The notes: generated from the sequence alone by a model not told the origin. DNA of 64,000 nucleotides from Limnohabitans sp. T6-5 (GCF_003063315.1 NZ_NERV01000005.1:124001-188000); one strand, 5' to 3'; shown: positions 12,153-21,531, numbered from the stretch's first letter. A program made the numbers and translations.

Positions 12153-12902
12153 TGTCGGACTCTTCGAGTACCGACCTGCGGGAATACGTGTGATCCAAAT
12201 CATCGCTGCGCCCTTGTAGGTCGGTGGTCGCAGACCCCGACATTGGGGGGATCGAGCCGTAACGCTGTTTTTGGCCTTGGATGCTCATCGGGCCAATGTC
12301 GGACTCTTCGAGTACCGACCTACGAGAATGCCGATGATCCAATGCCTCGCTGAGCCCTTGTAGGTCGGTGGTCGCAGACCCCGACATTGGGGGGATCGAG
12401 TGGTGAGGCTTTTTTTCACCGTCGATGCTCATGGGGCAGATGTCGGACTCTTCGAGTACCGACCTGCGGGAATGCCGATGATCCAATGCCTCGCTGCGCC
12501 CTTGTAGGTCGGTGGTCGCAGACCCCGACATTGGGGGGATCGAGTGGTGAGGCTTTTTTTCACCGTCGATGCTCATGGGGCAGATGTCGGACTCTTCGAG
12601 TACCGACCTGCGAGAATGCCGATGATCCAACGCCTCGCTGAGCCCTTGTAGGTCGGTGGTCGCAGACCCCGACATTGGGGGGATCGAGTGGTGAGGCTTT
12701 TTTTCACCGTCGATGCTCATGGGGCAGATGTCGGACTCTTCGAGTACCGACCTACGAGAATGCCGATGATCCAATGCCTCGCTGCGCCCTTGTAGGTCGG
12801 TGGTCGCAGACCCCGACATTGGGGGGATCGAGTGGTGAGGCTTTTTTTCACCGTCGATGCTCATGGGGCAGATGTCGGACTCTTCGCGTGCCGACCTACA
12901 AG
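12153..12902. repeat. Family-A array, 144-bp period, 5.2 copies, between soxZ and soxA
   Basis: TGTCGGACTCTTCGAGTACC, or a near variant, starts at 12153, 12297, 12441, 12585, 12729 and 12873, exactly 144 bp apart. Each unit holds a forward ACTC/GAGT hairpin, a spacer, an inverted GGTC/GACC hairpin and a second spacer with a TTTTTTT run. The three central units are nearly identical and the outer ones have drifted. The array lies inside an otherwise tightly packed operon. 144 is a multiple of three and the soxA frame is open through all units. Confidence 0.97.
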
Positions 12903-12953
12903 AAAGGCGATGCCACGACAGACTTGCGAGCCACTGTTTCGCTTTCATCGGGC

Positions 12954-13283
12954 TCACCTGGCGGCAAGCACCGTCATGGTTTGCCGGAATTCGCCCCGGT
13001 TGCCGCGATCGTCCAGCCATTCGACGTGCATCTCGGCGGTTTCGGTGGCACGCACAAAAAACTCAAACAGCGGATTGGCCGCGATGCCCGACGAAGGCTC
13101 GACCCGGAACACCTCTTGCGGCCCCAGCGTGCACGTCAGCTGCCGGATCACGTTGCGCGGCACCAGTTTGCCCAGCAGGTCTTGCAGGTAACCGGTGTCC
13201 ATCGGGTGCTGCACCAAGAGGCGCACCTTGACCACCTCACCGGCCGTGATGCGTTCGGGCCATTGCATGCGGGCGAGGTTCAT
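12954..13283 (-). CDS. soxZ: SoxZ-like sulphur carrier subunit
   Basis: A 109-residue beta-sandwich protein of normal SoxZ length. Recognisable blocks are KVRLLVQHPMDTGY, VPRNVIRQLTC and a C-terminal WLDDRGNRGEF. SoxZ pairs with SoxY to form the carrier that holds sulphur intermediates. The start ATG at 13283 overlaps the soxY stop by 4 bp (ATGA), which implies translational coupling. The protein has no signal peptide, as expected for a partner exported with SoxY. Confidence 0.92.
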   Translation of the reverse strand: MNLARMQWPERITAGEVVKVRLLVQHPMDTGYLQDLLGKLVPRNVIRQLTCTLGPQEVFRVEPSSGIAANPLFEFFVRATETAEMHVEWLDDRGNRGEFRQTMTVLAAR

Positions 13284-13777
13284 GAGGCGTCCACACAAGA
13301 CGACTCGGTGACGATGATGTCCATCTGGCCGTAGCGGAATTCGCCGCTGGACAAGCGCGCCAGAGCCACCACCACCTGACTGCCCGCCAGGCGCACGCGT
13401 GTGCTGACTTCGGCGCGGCCATTCCACGGGCCCAGCTTGAACAACGCCATGCGCGTGACCGGGTTGCGCTGCGACAGCAGGTACAGATGCGTCACATGGT
13501 CAGCTGCGGTCATGGGGCTTTGCACCTGCACCGTCATGGGCACCAAAGAGCCGTTGTCGGCCAGGATGGGGGCGGTAAGGGTCACGCCCAGCTCGCGTAC
13601 CGAAGCGCCTTGGGTGATCGGATCGAGCATTTCTGACAGGCTCAACAGCCGACCGGACTCCATCTTTTGGGCGCGTGCGGGCCAAGCCTGCAAGGCCGCC
13701 CAGGCCAGCCCCAGGCGTGCACCGTGCTGCAGCCAAAGACGGCGTGTGAGGTGAGGTGGGGTTTGCACCCGCTTCAT
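13280..13777 (-). CDS. soxY: SoxY-like sulphur carrier with atypical C-terminus
   Basis: A 165-residue exported protein. The N-terminal signal has LTRRLWLQHGARLG-type basic and hydrophobic parts and ends ARAQ near residue 37. The SoxY core is visible in LADNGSLVPMTV and HLYLLSQRNPV. Canonical SoxY ends in the flexible GGCGG arm whose Cys carries the substrate. Here the tail is VTESSCVDAS: one Cys near the end, but no glycines and extra residues after it. The gene overlaps soxX and soxZ by 4 bp each. The altered arm suggests a changed cargo or partner. Confidence 0.88.
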   Translation of the reverse strand: MKRVQTPPHLTRRLWLQHGARLGLAWAALQAWPARAQKMESGRLLSLSEMLDPITQGASVRELGVTLTAPILADNGSLVPMTVQVQSPMTAADHVTHLYLLSQRNPVTRMALFKLGPWNGRAEVSTRVRLAGSQVVVALARLSSGEFRYGQMDIIVTESSCVDAS

Positions 13778-14190
13778 GGCGTGGCCCCCAAAGCGCCGCC
13801 GGGCTTGGCGAACAAATAGCTGACGATGTCGTCCACCGCCTGCGGGGTCAAAACGGTTTGCCCCCGGTAAGGGGCTGCCACATTGTGCAGGTCCTCAGTG
13901 CTCAGGTAGGCAGGCATGATGGTTTGCGGGTTGAAGCGCCGCGCATCGGCAATGCGCTCGCGGGCTTGCGCAGGCGAGCTGCGCTCAGCCAGTCCGTGCA
14001 AGGACGGCCCCAGCGCACCGCCTGCGGGCAAACCCTGGATTTGGTGGCACAGCACACAGCCCGTGTCTTGCCTTTGCAGCAGCAAGGCCCGGCCCCGCTC
14101 GGGCGAGGCCGGGCCTTGCGATGGCTGATCCTGCGCCCAAGCCGCGCAGCCAGCCAGGCCCAGGGCCAGTCCAGCTGCGAGGTTTTTCAT
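13774..14190 (-). CDS. soxX: Mono-haem cytochrome SoxX-like protein
   Basis: A 138-residue exported c-type cytochrome. The signal peptide [20 protein letters not shown] is followed by one haem site CVLCH (45-49) and a probable axial Met in IMPAYLST (about residue 92). The C-terminus (LTPQAVDDIVSYL) is typical of SoxX. The start overlaps the stop of the molybdenum subunit by 4 bp and its end overlaps soxY by 4 bp. It could pass electrons from the molybdenum enzyme as well as from SoxA. Confidence 0.88.
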   Translation of the reverse strand: MKNLAAGLALGLAGCAAWAQDQPSQGPASPERGRALLLQRQDTGCVLCHQIQGLPAGGALGPSLHGLAERSSPAQARERIADARRFNPQTIMPAYLSTEDLHNVAAPYRGQTVLTPQAVDDIVSYLFAKPGGALGATP

Positions 14191-16349
14191 GCGCGGGCCA
14201 AGCTCAGCCCGTGGTTCTTCAGGGGCAAAGAGCGGATGCGTTTGCCCAAAGCGGCAGAAATGGCGTTGACCAAGGCGGGTGCCAGCGGGGCCTGGGCAGG
14301 TTCGCCCACACCGCCCCAGAAGCCGCCCGTGGGCGCGATCACCACCTCGACCTTGGGCATTTCGTTCAGACGCATCATGCGGTAGTCGTGGAAGTTCGAT
14401 TGCTCGACACGGCCTTCCTTGATGGTGTTTTCGCCCCAGAAAATGGCCGAAAGACCGTGCACCACGCTGCCCTGGAACTGGGCCACGATGTTGTCGGGGT
14501 TGACGGCATAGCCGGGGTCGATGCCGATCACCACGCGGTGGATCTTGACCTCGTTCTTGGCGTTGACCGAGACCTCGCACACGCAGGCCGTCCAGCTGCC
14601 ATAGCCTTCGGTTTCGGCCACGCCCCGGAACACGCCTGCGGGCAGCTTGCTGCCCCAGCCTGCGGCCTTGGTCACGGCTTCCAGAATGCTGCGGTCGCGT
14701 TTGGACTTTTCGTTGTTGGGCAGCATGTCCAGGCGGAAGGCCACCGGGTCTTTGCCTGCGGCCTGCGCCAGCTCGTCGATGAAGCACTCGCGCCCGTACG
14801 GGTTTTGCGAGTGGCCCACCGAGCGCCAAAAGCCCACCGGCACGTTGGTGTTGCGCTGCGCGTAATCGACCAAGGTGTGGGGGATGTCGTAAGGGTGGTC
14901 ATTGAAGCTGGCGACCGCCTGGCCGTCGATGCCCTTGGGCAAAGGCAACTTGAGCAGGGTGGCCAGAATGGACGGGGCACTCACGCGGATGTGCAGCGCA
15001 TCGACCTTGCCGCTGGCGTCCAGACCGCCCTTGAAACGCATCAGGCTAGCCGGGCGGTACAGGCCGTGCTGGATTTCTTCTTCGCGGGTCCAGAGCATCT
15101 TGACCGGTTTGCCCGCCATGGCCTTGGCGATCATGACCGCCTGGCGCGTGAAGTCTTGCGGGCTCTTGCGGCCCAGACCGCCGCCCAGCTGCACCGGGTA
15201 GACCTTCACATTGGGCTGCGGCACGCCTGCGGTGGCCGCGCTCACGGCCAGGGTGGCCTCGGGGTTTTGGCTGGACGACCAAACTTCGAGCTTGTCGCCT
15301 TGCAGCCAGGCGGTGCAGACCATGGGCTCCATGGTGGCGTGCGCCAGGTAGGGCGTGAAGTAATCGGCCTCGACCACTTTGGCCGCCTTGCCCAAGGCCT
15401 CAGGCGCATTGCCATCGTTGCGGGCCACGGCCAGCTCGGCTTGTTCCATGCCCGCCTTGAAGTGGGCCATGATGGCCGCGCTGCTGAGCGTGCCATGCTC
15501 ACCCACGTCCCACTCGACCGCCACTTCGCGCAGGGCCTCTTTGGCGCGCCACCAGTTGTCGGCCACCACGGCCACGAACTCACCCAGGTTCAGCACCTTG
15601 ACGATGCCCCGGCGGTTTTCCACCTTGGACGCGTCCATGCTCTTGACCTTGCCGTTGAACACGGGGCACGCGGCCACCGCCGCATGCAGCATGCCGGGCA
15701 ATTGGGTGTCAATGCCGTATTTGATCTTGCCCACCACGATGTCGGGAATGTCCACCCGGGCGATGGGCTTGCCGATCAGCGTCCAGTCTTTCGGGTCTTT
15801 GAGCGCGACTTCTTTAGGCGCCTCCAACTTGGCAGCCGCTGCAGCCAGTTGGCCATAGCTCAGGCTGCGTTTGCTGGCGGCGTGGGTGACTTTGCTCAGC
15901 GAAGCCTTGCATTCGCTGGCAGGCACGCCCCATTGCTGGGCCGCGGCGGCGATCAGCAAGTGCCGTGCGGTGGCACCGGCCTGGCGCAAATAGGCTTGCG
16001 AGTTGCGGATGGTGCGGCTGCCCACCGAGGCCATGTCGCCAAAGGCGCGTTTGCTGCGCAGGTTGTCGTGGGCGGTGGCGTACTCGACACGGACTTTTTT
16101 CCAGTCGGCATCCAGCTCATCAGCAATGATCATGGGCGCCGAGGTCATGCTGCCTTGGCCCATTTCGGCGCGGGCGTAGCGGATGACGATGGTGTCGTTC
16201 GGCTCGATCTCGACCCAGACGTTCAGCTGCGGCACATCGGCGGCGCTGGCCCGCTCGGGCACAAAAAAGCCCAGCGACAAGCCCGCTGAGGCGCTGCTGG
16301 ACACTTTGAGGAAATGGCGGCGGTCTGCGTTCATGTTCGGGGTGCTCAT
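14187..16349 (-). CDS. Molybdopterin-binding subunit, isoquinoline 1-oxidoreductase type
   Basis: A 720-residue large subunit of the xanthine oxidase family, IorB-like. A Tat signal ([16 protein letters not shown], residues 8-23) predicts export of the folded enzyme. Cofactor-contact regions include [13 protein letters not shown] and a C-terminal [14 protein letters not shown] whose Glu is the catalytic base in this family. Members hydroxylate N-heterocycles or oxidise aldehydes and pass electrons to c-type cytochromes. The start at 16349 overlaps the 2Fe-2S subunit stop by 4 bp and the end overlaps soxX by 4 bp. Substrate cannot be read from sequence. Confidence 0.93.
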   Translation of the reverse strand: MSTPNMNADRRHFLKVSSSASAGLSLGFFVPERASAADVPQLNVWVEIEPNDTIVIRYARAEMGQGSMTSAPMIIADELDADWKKVRVEYATAHDNLRSKRAFGDMASVGSRTIRNSQAYLRQAGATARHLLIAAAAQQWGVPASECKASLSKVTHAASKRSLSYGQLAAAAAKLEAPKEVALKDPKDWTLIGKPIARVDIPDIVVGKIKYGIDTQLPGMLHAAVAACPVFNGKVKSMDASKVENRRGIVKVLNLGEFVAVVADNWWRAKEALREVAVEWDVGEHGTLSSAAIMAHFKAGMEQAELAVARNDGNAPEALGKAAKVVEADYFTPYLAHATMEPMVCTAWLQGDKLEVWSSSQNPEATLAVSAATAGVPQPNVKVYPVQLGGGLGRKSPQDFTRQAVMIAKAMAGKPVKMLWTREEEIQHGLYRPASLMRFKGGLDASGKVDALHIRVSAPSILATLLKLPLPKGIDGQAVASFNDHPYDIPHTLVDYAQRNTNVPVGFWRSVGHSQNPYGRECFIDELAQAAGKDPVAFRLDMLPNNEKSKRDRSILEAVTKAAGWGSKLPAGVFRGVAETEGYGSWTACVCEVSVNAKNEVKIHRVVIGIDPGYAVNPDNIVAQFQGSVVHGLSAIFWGENTIKEGRVEQSNFHDYRMMRLNEMPKVEVVIAPTGGFWGGVGEPAQAPLAPALVNAISAALGKRIRSLPLKNHGLSLARA

Positions 16350-16804
16350 GCGCGGGTCCCTTTCTTGGCAGCGGCGTGGATGGCGGTGCGGATGCGGGCA
16401 TAGGTGCCACAGCGGCAAATGTTGCTCATGGCCGCGTCGATGTCTTCATCGGTGGGCTTGGGCTTTTTCTTGAGCAGGGCCACAGCGGCCAGCATCTGAC
16501 CGCCCTGGCAGTAACCGCATTGGGGCACCTGGTGGTCAATCCAGGCTTGCTGCACAGCGTGCAGGCGGCCTTTGTCGTCCAGGCCTTCGATGGTGATGAC
16601 TTTTTGCCCCACCGCCGCCGACACGGGGTAAGAGCATGAGCGCACCGGCTCGCCATTGAGCAGCACGGTGCAGGCGCCGCATTGCGCGATGCCGCAACCG
16701 AATTTGGGGCCCTTGATGTCGAGTTCGTCGCGCAATGCCCACAGCAAGGGCATTTCGGGCTCGGCATCGAGCGTGTGGTTTTTCCCATTGACGGTCAGTT
16801 TCAT
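16346..16804 (-). CDS. 2Fe-2S subunit of the molybdenum hydroxylase (IorA-like)
   Basis: A 152-residue small subunit with two [2Fe-2S] domains. The plant-type cluster is bound by cysteines in [14 protein letters not shown] and the later RSCSYP. The helical second cluster is bound by CGYCQGGQM and NICRCGTY. It carries electrons from the molybdenum site. Start is the ATG at 16804, with GGAG nine bases upstream. It is the first gene of the coupled chain that runs into soxXYZ and then soxA. Confidence 0.94.
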   Translation of the reverse strand: MKLTVNGKNHTLDAEPEMPLLWALRDELDIKGPKFGCGIAQCGACTVLLNGEPVRSCSYPVSAAVGQKVITIEGLDDKGRLHAVQQAWIDHQVPQCGYCQGGQMLAAVALLKKKPKPTDEDIDAAMSNICRCGTYARIRTAIHAAAKKGTRA

Positions 16805-17088
16805 GTGCGAAATCTCCAGTTGATCCACCCAGCCTGCGACTGTGTCGCCATGCGCGCCATTGCGCAACTGGGAAACAACCGAGGACAAAGGCCAAGCCCT
16901 GCGGAACAGTCACGTCCGAGACTGATGAGGCAGTTCGGCTGAAACGGTCGAACGCTGCGCGTAGCCCCCACCAACCCCCCACGACAAGCGCTGTCGCCTG
17001 CGTGCAAGCCCAAAACTTGAATCCCTTTAGAGTGGGCGCAGCCTGTGTATCTTGAATTGCCGGGCATTTCCATTTCAGGAGACCTCCA

Positions 17089-18108
17089 TTGCCCACTTTG
17101 TCCAAAAAAGACGCATTGGCCGATTTGTACCTGTGCATGGCACGCATCCGTGCCTTTGAAAACGCCGCCGAAGTCTTGAGCCAAGGCGGCGTCAGCGCCT
17201 ACAACAAAACCGCCGACGGCAGCGCCAAAGTGCGCGGCCCCTTGCACCTGTCCACCGGGCAAGAGGGTGTGGCTGCAGGCGTGTGCGCCCACCTCACCCC
17301 GCGTGACTACCTGACCTCCACCCACCGAGGCCATGGCCACACCCTGGCCAAGGGGGCTGACCTGAGCCGCATGATGTGCGAGCTGTACGGCAAGGCCACT
17401 GGGTTTAACGGGGGCAAAGGCGGCTCCATGCACATTGCCGATTTTTCGGTGGGCATGCTGGGGGCCAACGGCGTGGTGGCAGCGGGCCTGCCCATTGCCG
17501 TGGGCGCCGCGCACGCCCAAAAATTGCAAAAGCGAAGCGACATCACCGTGTGTTTTTTTGGCGATGGCGCCACCAACCGGGGGCCGTTTCTCGAAGCCCT
17601 CAATTGGGCGCAGGTGCACCATTTGCCAGTGCTCTTTGTGTGTGAAGACAACCGCTGGAGCGCCACCACCGCCAGCGGCCCCATGATTGCCGGGCCGGGT
17701 GCCTCGGCGCGCAGCGAAAGCCTGGGCATTGCAGCGCACCAGGTCGATGGCAACGATGTGTGGGCCGTTTACGAGAAAGCCGCCGAGCTGGTGCAGACCA
17801 TTCGCTCTGGCCAAGGGCCGCGACTGTTGCATGCGCTCACCTACCGGGTCAAAGGCCATGTGTCGGTGGACCTGGCGGCTTACCGCGACCCCCGAGAAGT
17901 TGAAGAAGCCCTGAAGAACGACCCCATCCAGAACGCCCGCCGCGCCCTGCTGGCCGCAGGCAGCAGCGATCTGGCGTGCGACCAGATGGACCAGCAAGCC
18001 CAGGCAGAAGTTCAGTCCGCCATGAAAGCAGCGGACGAGGCGCCCTGGCCCGATGTGTCTGCCGCTTACACCGACATCCAGACCACAGGAGAAGGTCAAT
18101 GGTTTTGA
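17089..18108 (+). CDS. 2-oxoacid (pyruvate/acetoin-type) dehydrogenase E1 alpha
   Basis: A 339-residue thiamine-diphosphate enzyme subunit. The ThDP-binding GDGATNRGPFLEALN motif and the phosphorylation-loop-like segment HRGHGHTLAKGADL identify it. It starts with TTG behind a strong AGGAGA site (about 8 bp). It is divergent from the molybdenum-enzyme operon and overlaps the E1 beta gene by 10 bp. No E2 or E3 gene is nearby, so the complex must borrow these or has an unusual electron route. Acetoin, branched-chain or other 2-oxo substrates are all possible. Confidence 0.92.
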   Translation: MPTLSKKDALADLYLCMARIRAFENAAEVLSQGGVSAYNKTADGSAKVRGPLHLSTGQEGVAAGVCAHLTPRDYLTSTHRGHGHTLAKGADLSRMMCELYGKATGFNGGKGGSMHIADFSVGMLGANGVVAAGLPIAVGAAHAQKLQKRSDITVCFFGDGATNRGPFLEALNWAQVHHLPVLFVCEDNRWSATTASGPMIAGPGASARSESLGIAAHQVDGNDVWAVYEKAAELVQTIRSGQGPRLLHALTYRVKGHVSVDLAAYRDPREVEEALKNDPIQNARRALLAAGSSDLACDQMDQQAQAEVQSAMKAADEAPWPDVSAAYTDIQTTGEGQWF

Positions 18109-19094
18109 ACACGATGACAAACACGATGACATACAGCCAGACCGCCGTGCTGGCCGTGCAGCGAGAAATGGAAGCCGACGAGCGCGTGGTGGTCTTGGGC
18201 GAGGATGTGGGCCGCGGCGGCATCTTTGGCCAATACAAAGGCCTGCAACAGACCTTTGGCACGCACCGCATCATCGACACCCCGATCAGCGAAGCGGCCA
18301 TCATGGGCGGTGGCGTGGGCATGGCGCTGGCGGGCATGCGACCGGTGGTGGAGATGCGCGTTGTCGACTTTGCCCTGTGCGGCATGGACGAAATCATCAA
18401 CCAGGCCGCCAAGAACCGTTACATGTTTGGCGGCCAGGGCCGCGTGCCCCTGGTGGCCCGCATGCCCATTGGCATCTGGGATGCCTCGGCCGCGCAACAT
18501 TCTCAGTCCCTCGAAGCCTGGTTTGCCCACATGCCCGGCTTGGTGGTGGTGTGTCCGGGCTCGGTACAAGACAACTACTCGTTGCTGCGCGCGGCCATGC
18601 AGTGTGGTGACCCGGTGGTCTATATGGAACACAAGACCCTGTGGGGCCTGGAAGGCGCGGTAGACGAGAGCGTGCAAGTGCCCTTGGGCAAAGCTGCTGT
18701 GCTGCGTCCGGGTGACCACCTGACGATGGTCAGCTGGAGCCGTCAGGTGCAGGTGTGCCAAACGGCGTGTGATCAACTGGCAGCTTTGGGCGTTCAGGTT
18801 GAGCTGATTGATTTGCGCACCCTGTGGCCTTGGGACCGCGACACGGTGCTCAAGTCTGCTGCCAAAACAGGCCATCTGCTGGTGGTGCACGAGGCGATTC
18901 AGGCCGCAGGCTTTGGCGCCGAAATCGCCGCCACCGTGGCCGAAACCCTGGGCGTGCGCGTCAAGCGCCTGGGCGCACCGCGCATCCCGGTGGGTTACGC
19001 CCCAGTTCTGGAAGCCGTGGCCCGCGTGTCGGCCGAGCAGATCGTGACAGCGGCGCAGGAATGCCTGATGCCGATGAAGCGTTCCACCCACTGA
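18099..19094 (+). CDS. 2-oxoacid dehydrogenase E1 beta
   Basis: A 331-residue transketolase-like beta subunit. Typical segments are VLGEDVGRGGIFG near the N-terminus, DTPISEAAIMGGGVG, and ELIDLRTLWPWDRDT in the C-terminal half. It forms an alpha2-beta2 E1 with the preceding gene. The ATG at 18099 lies 10 bases before the E1 alpha stop, behind AGGAGAAGG. Family-A repeats follow directly. Confidence 0.93.
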   Translation: MVLNTMTNTMTYSQTAVLAVQREMEADERVVVLGEDVGRGGIFGQYKGLQQTFGTHRIIDTPISEAAIMGGGVGMALAGMRPVVEMRVVDFALCGMDEIINQAAKNRYMFGGQGRVPLVARMPIGIWDASAAQHSQSLEAWFAHMPGLVVVCPGSVQDNYSLLRAAMQCGDPVVYMEHKTLWGLEGAVDESVQVPLGKAAVLRPGDHLTMVSWSRQVQVCQTACDQLAALGVQVELIDLRTLWPWDRDTVLKSAAKTGHLLVVHEAIQAAGFGAEIAATVAETLGVRVKRLGAPRIPVGYAPVLEAVARVSAEQIVTAAQECLMPMKRSTH

Positions 19095-19126
19095 ACGCTC
19101 GAAAAAGCCTTGCGCCAAAACCCACC

Positions 19127-19196
19127 ATGTCGGACCTGAAGGTACCGACCTACGGAGGGCGGTATTTGCAGGTCGGCGGCTTCAGCCCCGACATGA
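19127..19196. repeat. Family-A inverted pair (ACCT and GGCT classes)
   Basis: A forward unit TGTCGGACCTGAAGGTACC (stem ACCT/AGGT) is followed by an inverted unit GCAGGTCGGCGGCTTCAGCC (stem GGCT/AGCC). The outer arms are the same while the inner stems differ and stay paired. Confidence 0.9.
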
Positions 19197-19250
19197 GCCT
19201 GTGCCGTAGCCCACAAGGCCATCAATCTGCAGATGGCCCTCGACGAGGTT

Positions 19251-19601
19251 TCACCGTGGGTAAACCAATTGCCAGCCTTCAGGGCAGTGCGCGGTGTTGG
19301 GGTAATACTGGCCGACCGACCCGCAGTAATAACTGGCATTGGCGGACGCGGACGGAGGCACGTAGCTGACAGGGGGCGACACATAAGTCACTTGAGGCTG
19401 CACATAGCTGGGCTGGCTGCTGGCCGCACCAATGGCCGCACCCGCCAGGCCCAGAACAATCAAAGGTCCCAACCAATCGGAAGAGCCATGGCGGTATCCG
19501 CCACCATGGTGACCATGGCCCCGTGGGCCATCGGCCAGAGCGTGGCCGCTGGCAGCCACCAGGCAAAGTGTCACGACAGCGGCTTGGAGAATTTTTTTCA
19601 T
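19251..19601 (-). CDS. Small exported hypothetical protein with glycine-zipper-like segment
   Basis: A 116-residue protein. The first 23 residues (MKKILQAAVVTLCLVAASG...) form a signal peptide. A His/Gly-rich stretch GPRGHGHHGGGYRHG follows, then a hydrophobic Gly/Ala segment (PLIVLGLAGAAIGAA), a Val/Pro/Tyr-rich linker and a C-terminal Cys pair (YYCGSVGQYY...HCPEGW). It is probably periplasmic or attached to a membrane. I recognise the general type, found widely in Betaproteobacteria, but no function. Confidence 0.75.
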   Translation of the reverse strand: MKKILQAAVVTLCLVAASGHALADGPRGHGHHGGGYRHGSSDWLGPLIVLGLAGAAIGAASSQPSYVQPQVTYVSPPVSYVPPSASANASYYCGSVGQYYPNTAHCPEGWQLVYPR

Positions 19602-19755
19602 GGACGGGCTCTCGGGAGTGATGTGTTCACCTTCAACGGCCCGCATGCGGCTGAGTTGACCCGTCCGTGTCGGTTTCATGAATCAGTTGTAAGCAGCTGT
19701 TGTCACTGCCTTGCAAGATGCTGGAATGCAAAGCTTGTTGCCTTTGGCGCAGGCC

Positions 19756-19822
19756 CTTGTCGGGGCTGAAGCCACCGACCTACAAAATTTCTCGTTGGTC
19801 GGAGGCTTCAGCTGCGACTTTG
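19756..19822. repeat. Family-A inverted pair (GGCT class, second unit degenerate)
   Basis: A forward unit TTGTCGGGGCTGAAGCCACC is followed by an inverted, decayed unit TTGGTCGGAGGCTTCAGC. The pair lies just downstream of the comM stop. Confidence 0.85.
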
Positions 19823-19859
19823 TGGCTTGTGGTGACGGCGTAGGGTGAACTGAGCCGAT

Positions 19860-21392
19860 TCACTGCTCCTTGAGCACCCGGCGGTACTGCACGGCTTCGG
19901 CCACATGGGCGGCTTCTATCGTGTCGCTGCCCGCCAAATCGGCGATCGTGCGGGCGACTTTCAGGCTGCGGTGGGTGCTGCGGCCGCTCCAGCCGAGCTT
20001 GGTGGCCGCTTTTTGCAGCAGTGCCGCAGCGGTGTCTGACAACTTGGCCTGCGCATCGATGGCCTGGCCTTGCAGCGCGGCGTTGGCGCAGCCTTGCCGC
20101 GTCAGCGCGCGCTGGCGTGCGGCCAGACTTCGGGCGGCAATGGCCTCAGTACTTTCGCCCGGCGGCGCGTTCAGCAGGTCTTGCGCGGGCAGGCTGGGCA
20201 CTTCGATGTGCAGGTCAATGCGGTCCAACAAGGGGCCGCTGAGCTTGCCCTGGTAACGGCTGATCTGATCCGGTGAGCAGCGGCAACTGCGTGAAGCACT
20301 GCCCAGGTAGCCGCAAGGGCAGGGGTTCATCGCGGCGATCAATTGAAAGCGTGCCGGAAACTCGGCTCGCCGGGCCGCACGGGCGATGGTGATGGTGCCG
20401 GTTTCCAGCGGCTCACGCAGGGCTTCGAGGGCGGCGCGGGGGAATTCGGGCAATTCGTCCAGAAACAAAACGCCGTTGTGGGCCAGTGAGATTTCACCAG
20501 GCCGGGGCGGCGATCCACCGCCCACCAGCGCCACTGCGCTGGCTGAGTGGTGCGGCTGGCCTGTGGGGCGCTGCGCCCAACGGTTCAGCTCAAAGCGCCC
20601 GCCCAGACTGGCCACTGCCGCTGCTTCCAGGGCTTCTTCGACCGACATCGGCGGCAGCAATCCCGCAAAGCGTTGCGCCAGCATGGACTTGCCCGAGCCT
20701 GGCGGTCCGACCATGAGCAGTGAATGCCCTCCGGCTGCGGCGATTTCCAGCACACGCTTGACGCCCGCCTGTCCTTTCACATCGGCCAAGTCGGCGTACT
20801 GTGGCGGTGCGCTGGGCGTGGTGGCGGCCATGCGTGCCCAGCCCTCGCCGGGCTCGGGCGGCGCTTCATTCGAAGGCGGCAGGAATTGCTGCACCACATC
20901 CAGCAGATGACTGGCCCGAAACACTTCGGCGTCGGGCACCAAAGCGGCCTCTTCGGCGCTGCCCGGCGGCAGCACCAAGCGTGTGCGCACATTCTGTTGA
21001 CGCAGCACCAGGCTCATGGCCAGCGCGCCGCGCACCGGGCGCAGTTCGCCCGACAAGGACAATTCGCCCGCAAATTCATGGCCTGCCAGGCGGGCCGCGT
21101 CGATTTGACCGCTGGCCGCCAGAATGCCCAGCGCGATGGGCAAGTCCAGGCGTCCGGAGTCTTTGGGCAGATCGGCCGGGGCCAGGTTGACGGTGATGCG
21201 TTTGTTGTGCGGAAACTCCAGGCCGCTGTTTTGCAAGGCCGAGCGCACCCGCTCGCGGGCTTCCTTGACCTCGACATCGGCCAGGCCCACCAGCGTGAAG
21301 CTGGGCAGGCCGTTGGCCAGATGCACCTCCACGGTGACGGCGGGCGCTTGCAACCCCACCAGTGCACGGCTGTGCACCAAAGAAAGACTCAT
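19860..21392 (-). CDS. comM: YifB/ComM family Mg-chelatase-like AAA+ ATPase
   Basis: A 510-residue protein with an N-terminal Lon-protease-like fold domain (starting SLSLVHSRALVGLQAP), a central AAA+ module and a C-terminal helical domain. Walker A is VGPPGSGKSMLAQRF and Walker B is LFLDELPEF. A zinc-like CPCGYLG...SCRCSP segment is also present. ComM is a hexameric branch-migration helicase used in natural transformation. The ATG at 21392 follows GGGAGGAAAT, a strong ribosome-binding site. It is divergent from the porin-glnK-amtB operon. Confidence 0.95.
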   Translation of the reverse strand: MSLSLVHSRALVGLQAPAVTVEVHLANGLPSFTLVGLADVEVKEARERVRSALQNSGLEFPHNKRITVNLAPADLPKDSGRLDLPIALGILAASGQIDAARLAGHEFAGELSLSGELRPVRGALAMSLVLRQQNVRTRLVLPPGSAEEAALVPDAEVFRASHLLDVVQQFLPPSNEAPPEPGEGWARMAATTPSAPPQYADLADVKGQAGVKRVLEIAAAGGHSLLMVGPPGSGKSMLAQRFAGLLPPMSVEEALEAAAVASLGGRFELNRWAQRPTGQPHHSASAVALVGGGSPPRPGEISLAHNGVLFLDELPEFPRAALEALREPLETGTITIARAARRAEFPARFQLIAAMNPCPCGYLGSASRSCRCSPDQISRYQGKLSGPLLDRIDLHIEVPSLPAQDLLNAPPGESTEAIAARSLAARQRALTRQGCANAALQGQAIDAQAKLSDTAAALLQKAATKLGWSGRSTHRSLKVARTIADLAGSDTIEAAHVAEAVQYRRVLKEQ

Positions 21393-21531
21393 ATTTCCTC
21401 CCTGCCCCATGTTGGTGCATGGCGTGTGCATGGGCATGCCCTCTCGCCGCACCGACTTGTTTTGAATGCCATTCAAACATGCACAGCGCCCCATTGCACG
21501 GGTGAATGCCCGCAGTCATGGCCAAGAAGAG

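Noticed and set aside
12115..12948. An N-terminal extension of SoxA with five 48-residue repeats as the definite gene model
   Set aside because: The repeat is the same family-A DNA found in clear intergenic places, and a good signal peptide starts at 12114. It is kept as an open question in the findings, not as the annotation.
14121..16289. A 722-codon plus-strand frame over the molybdenum subunit
   Set aside because: Shadow of the minus-strand gene, produced by high GC at third positions; no motif.
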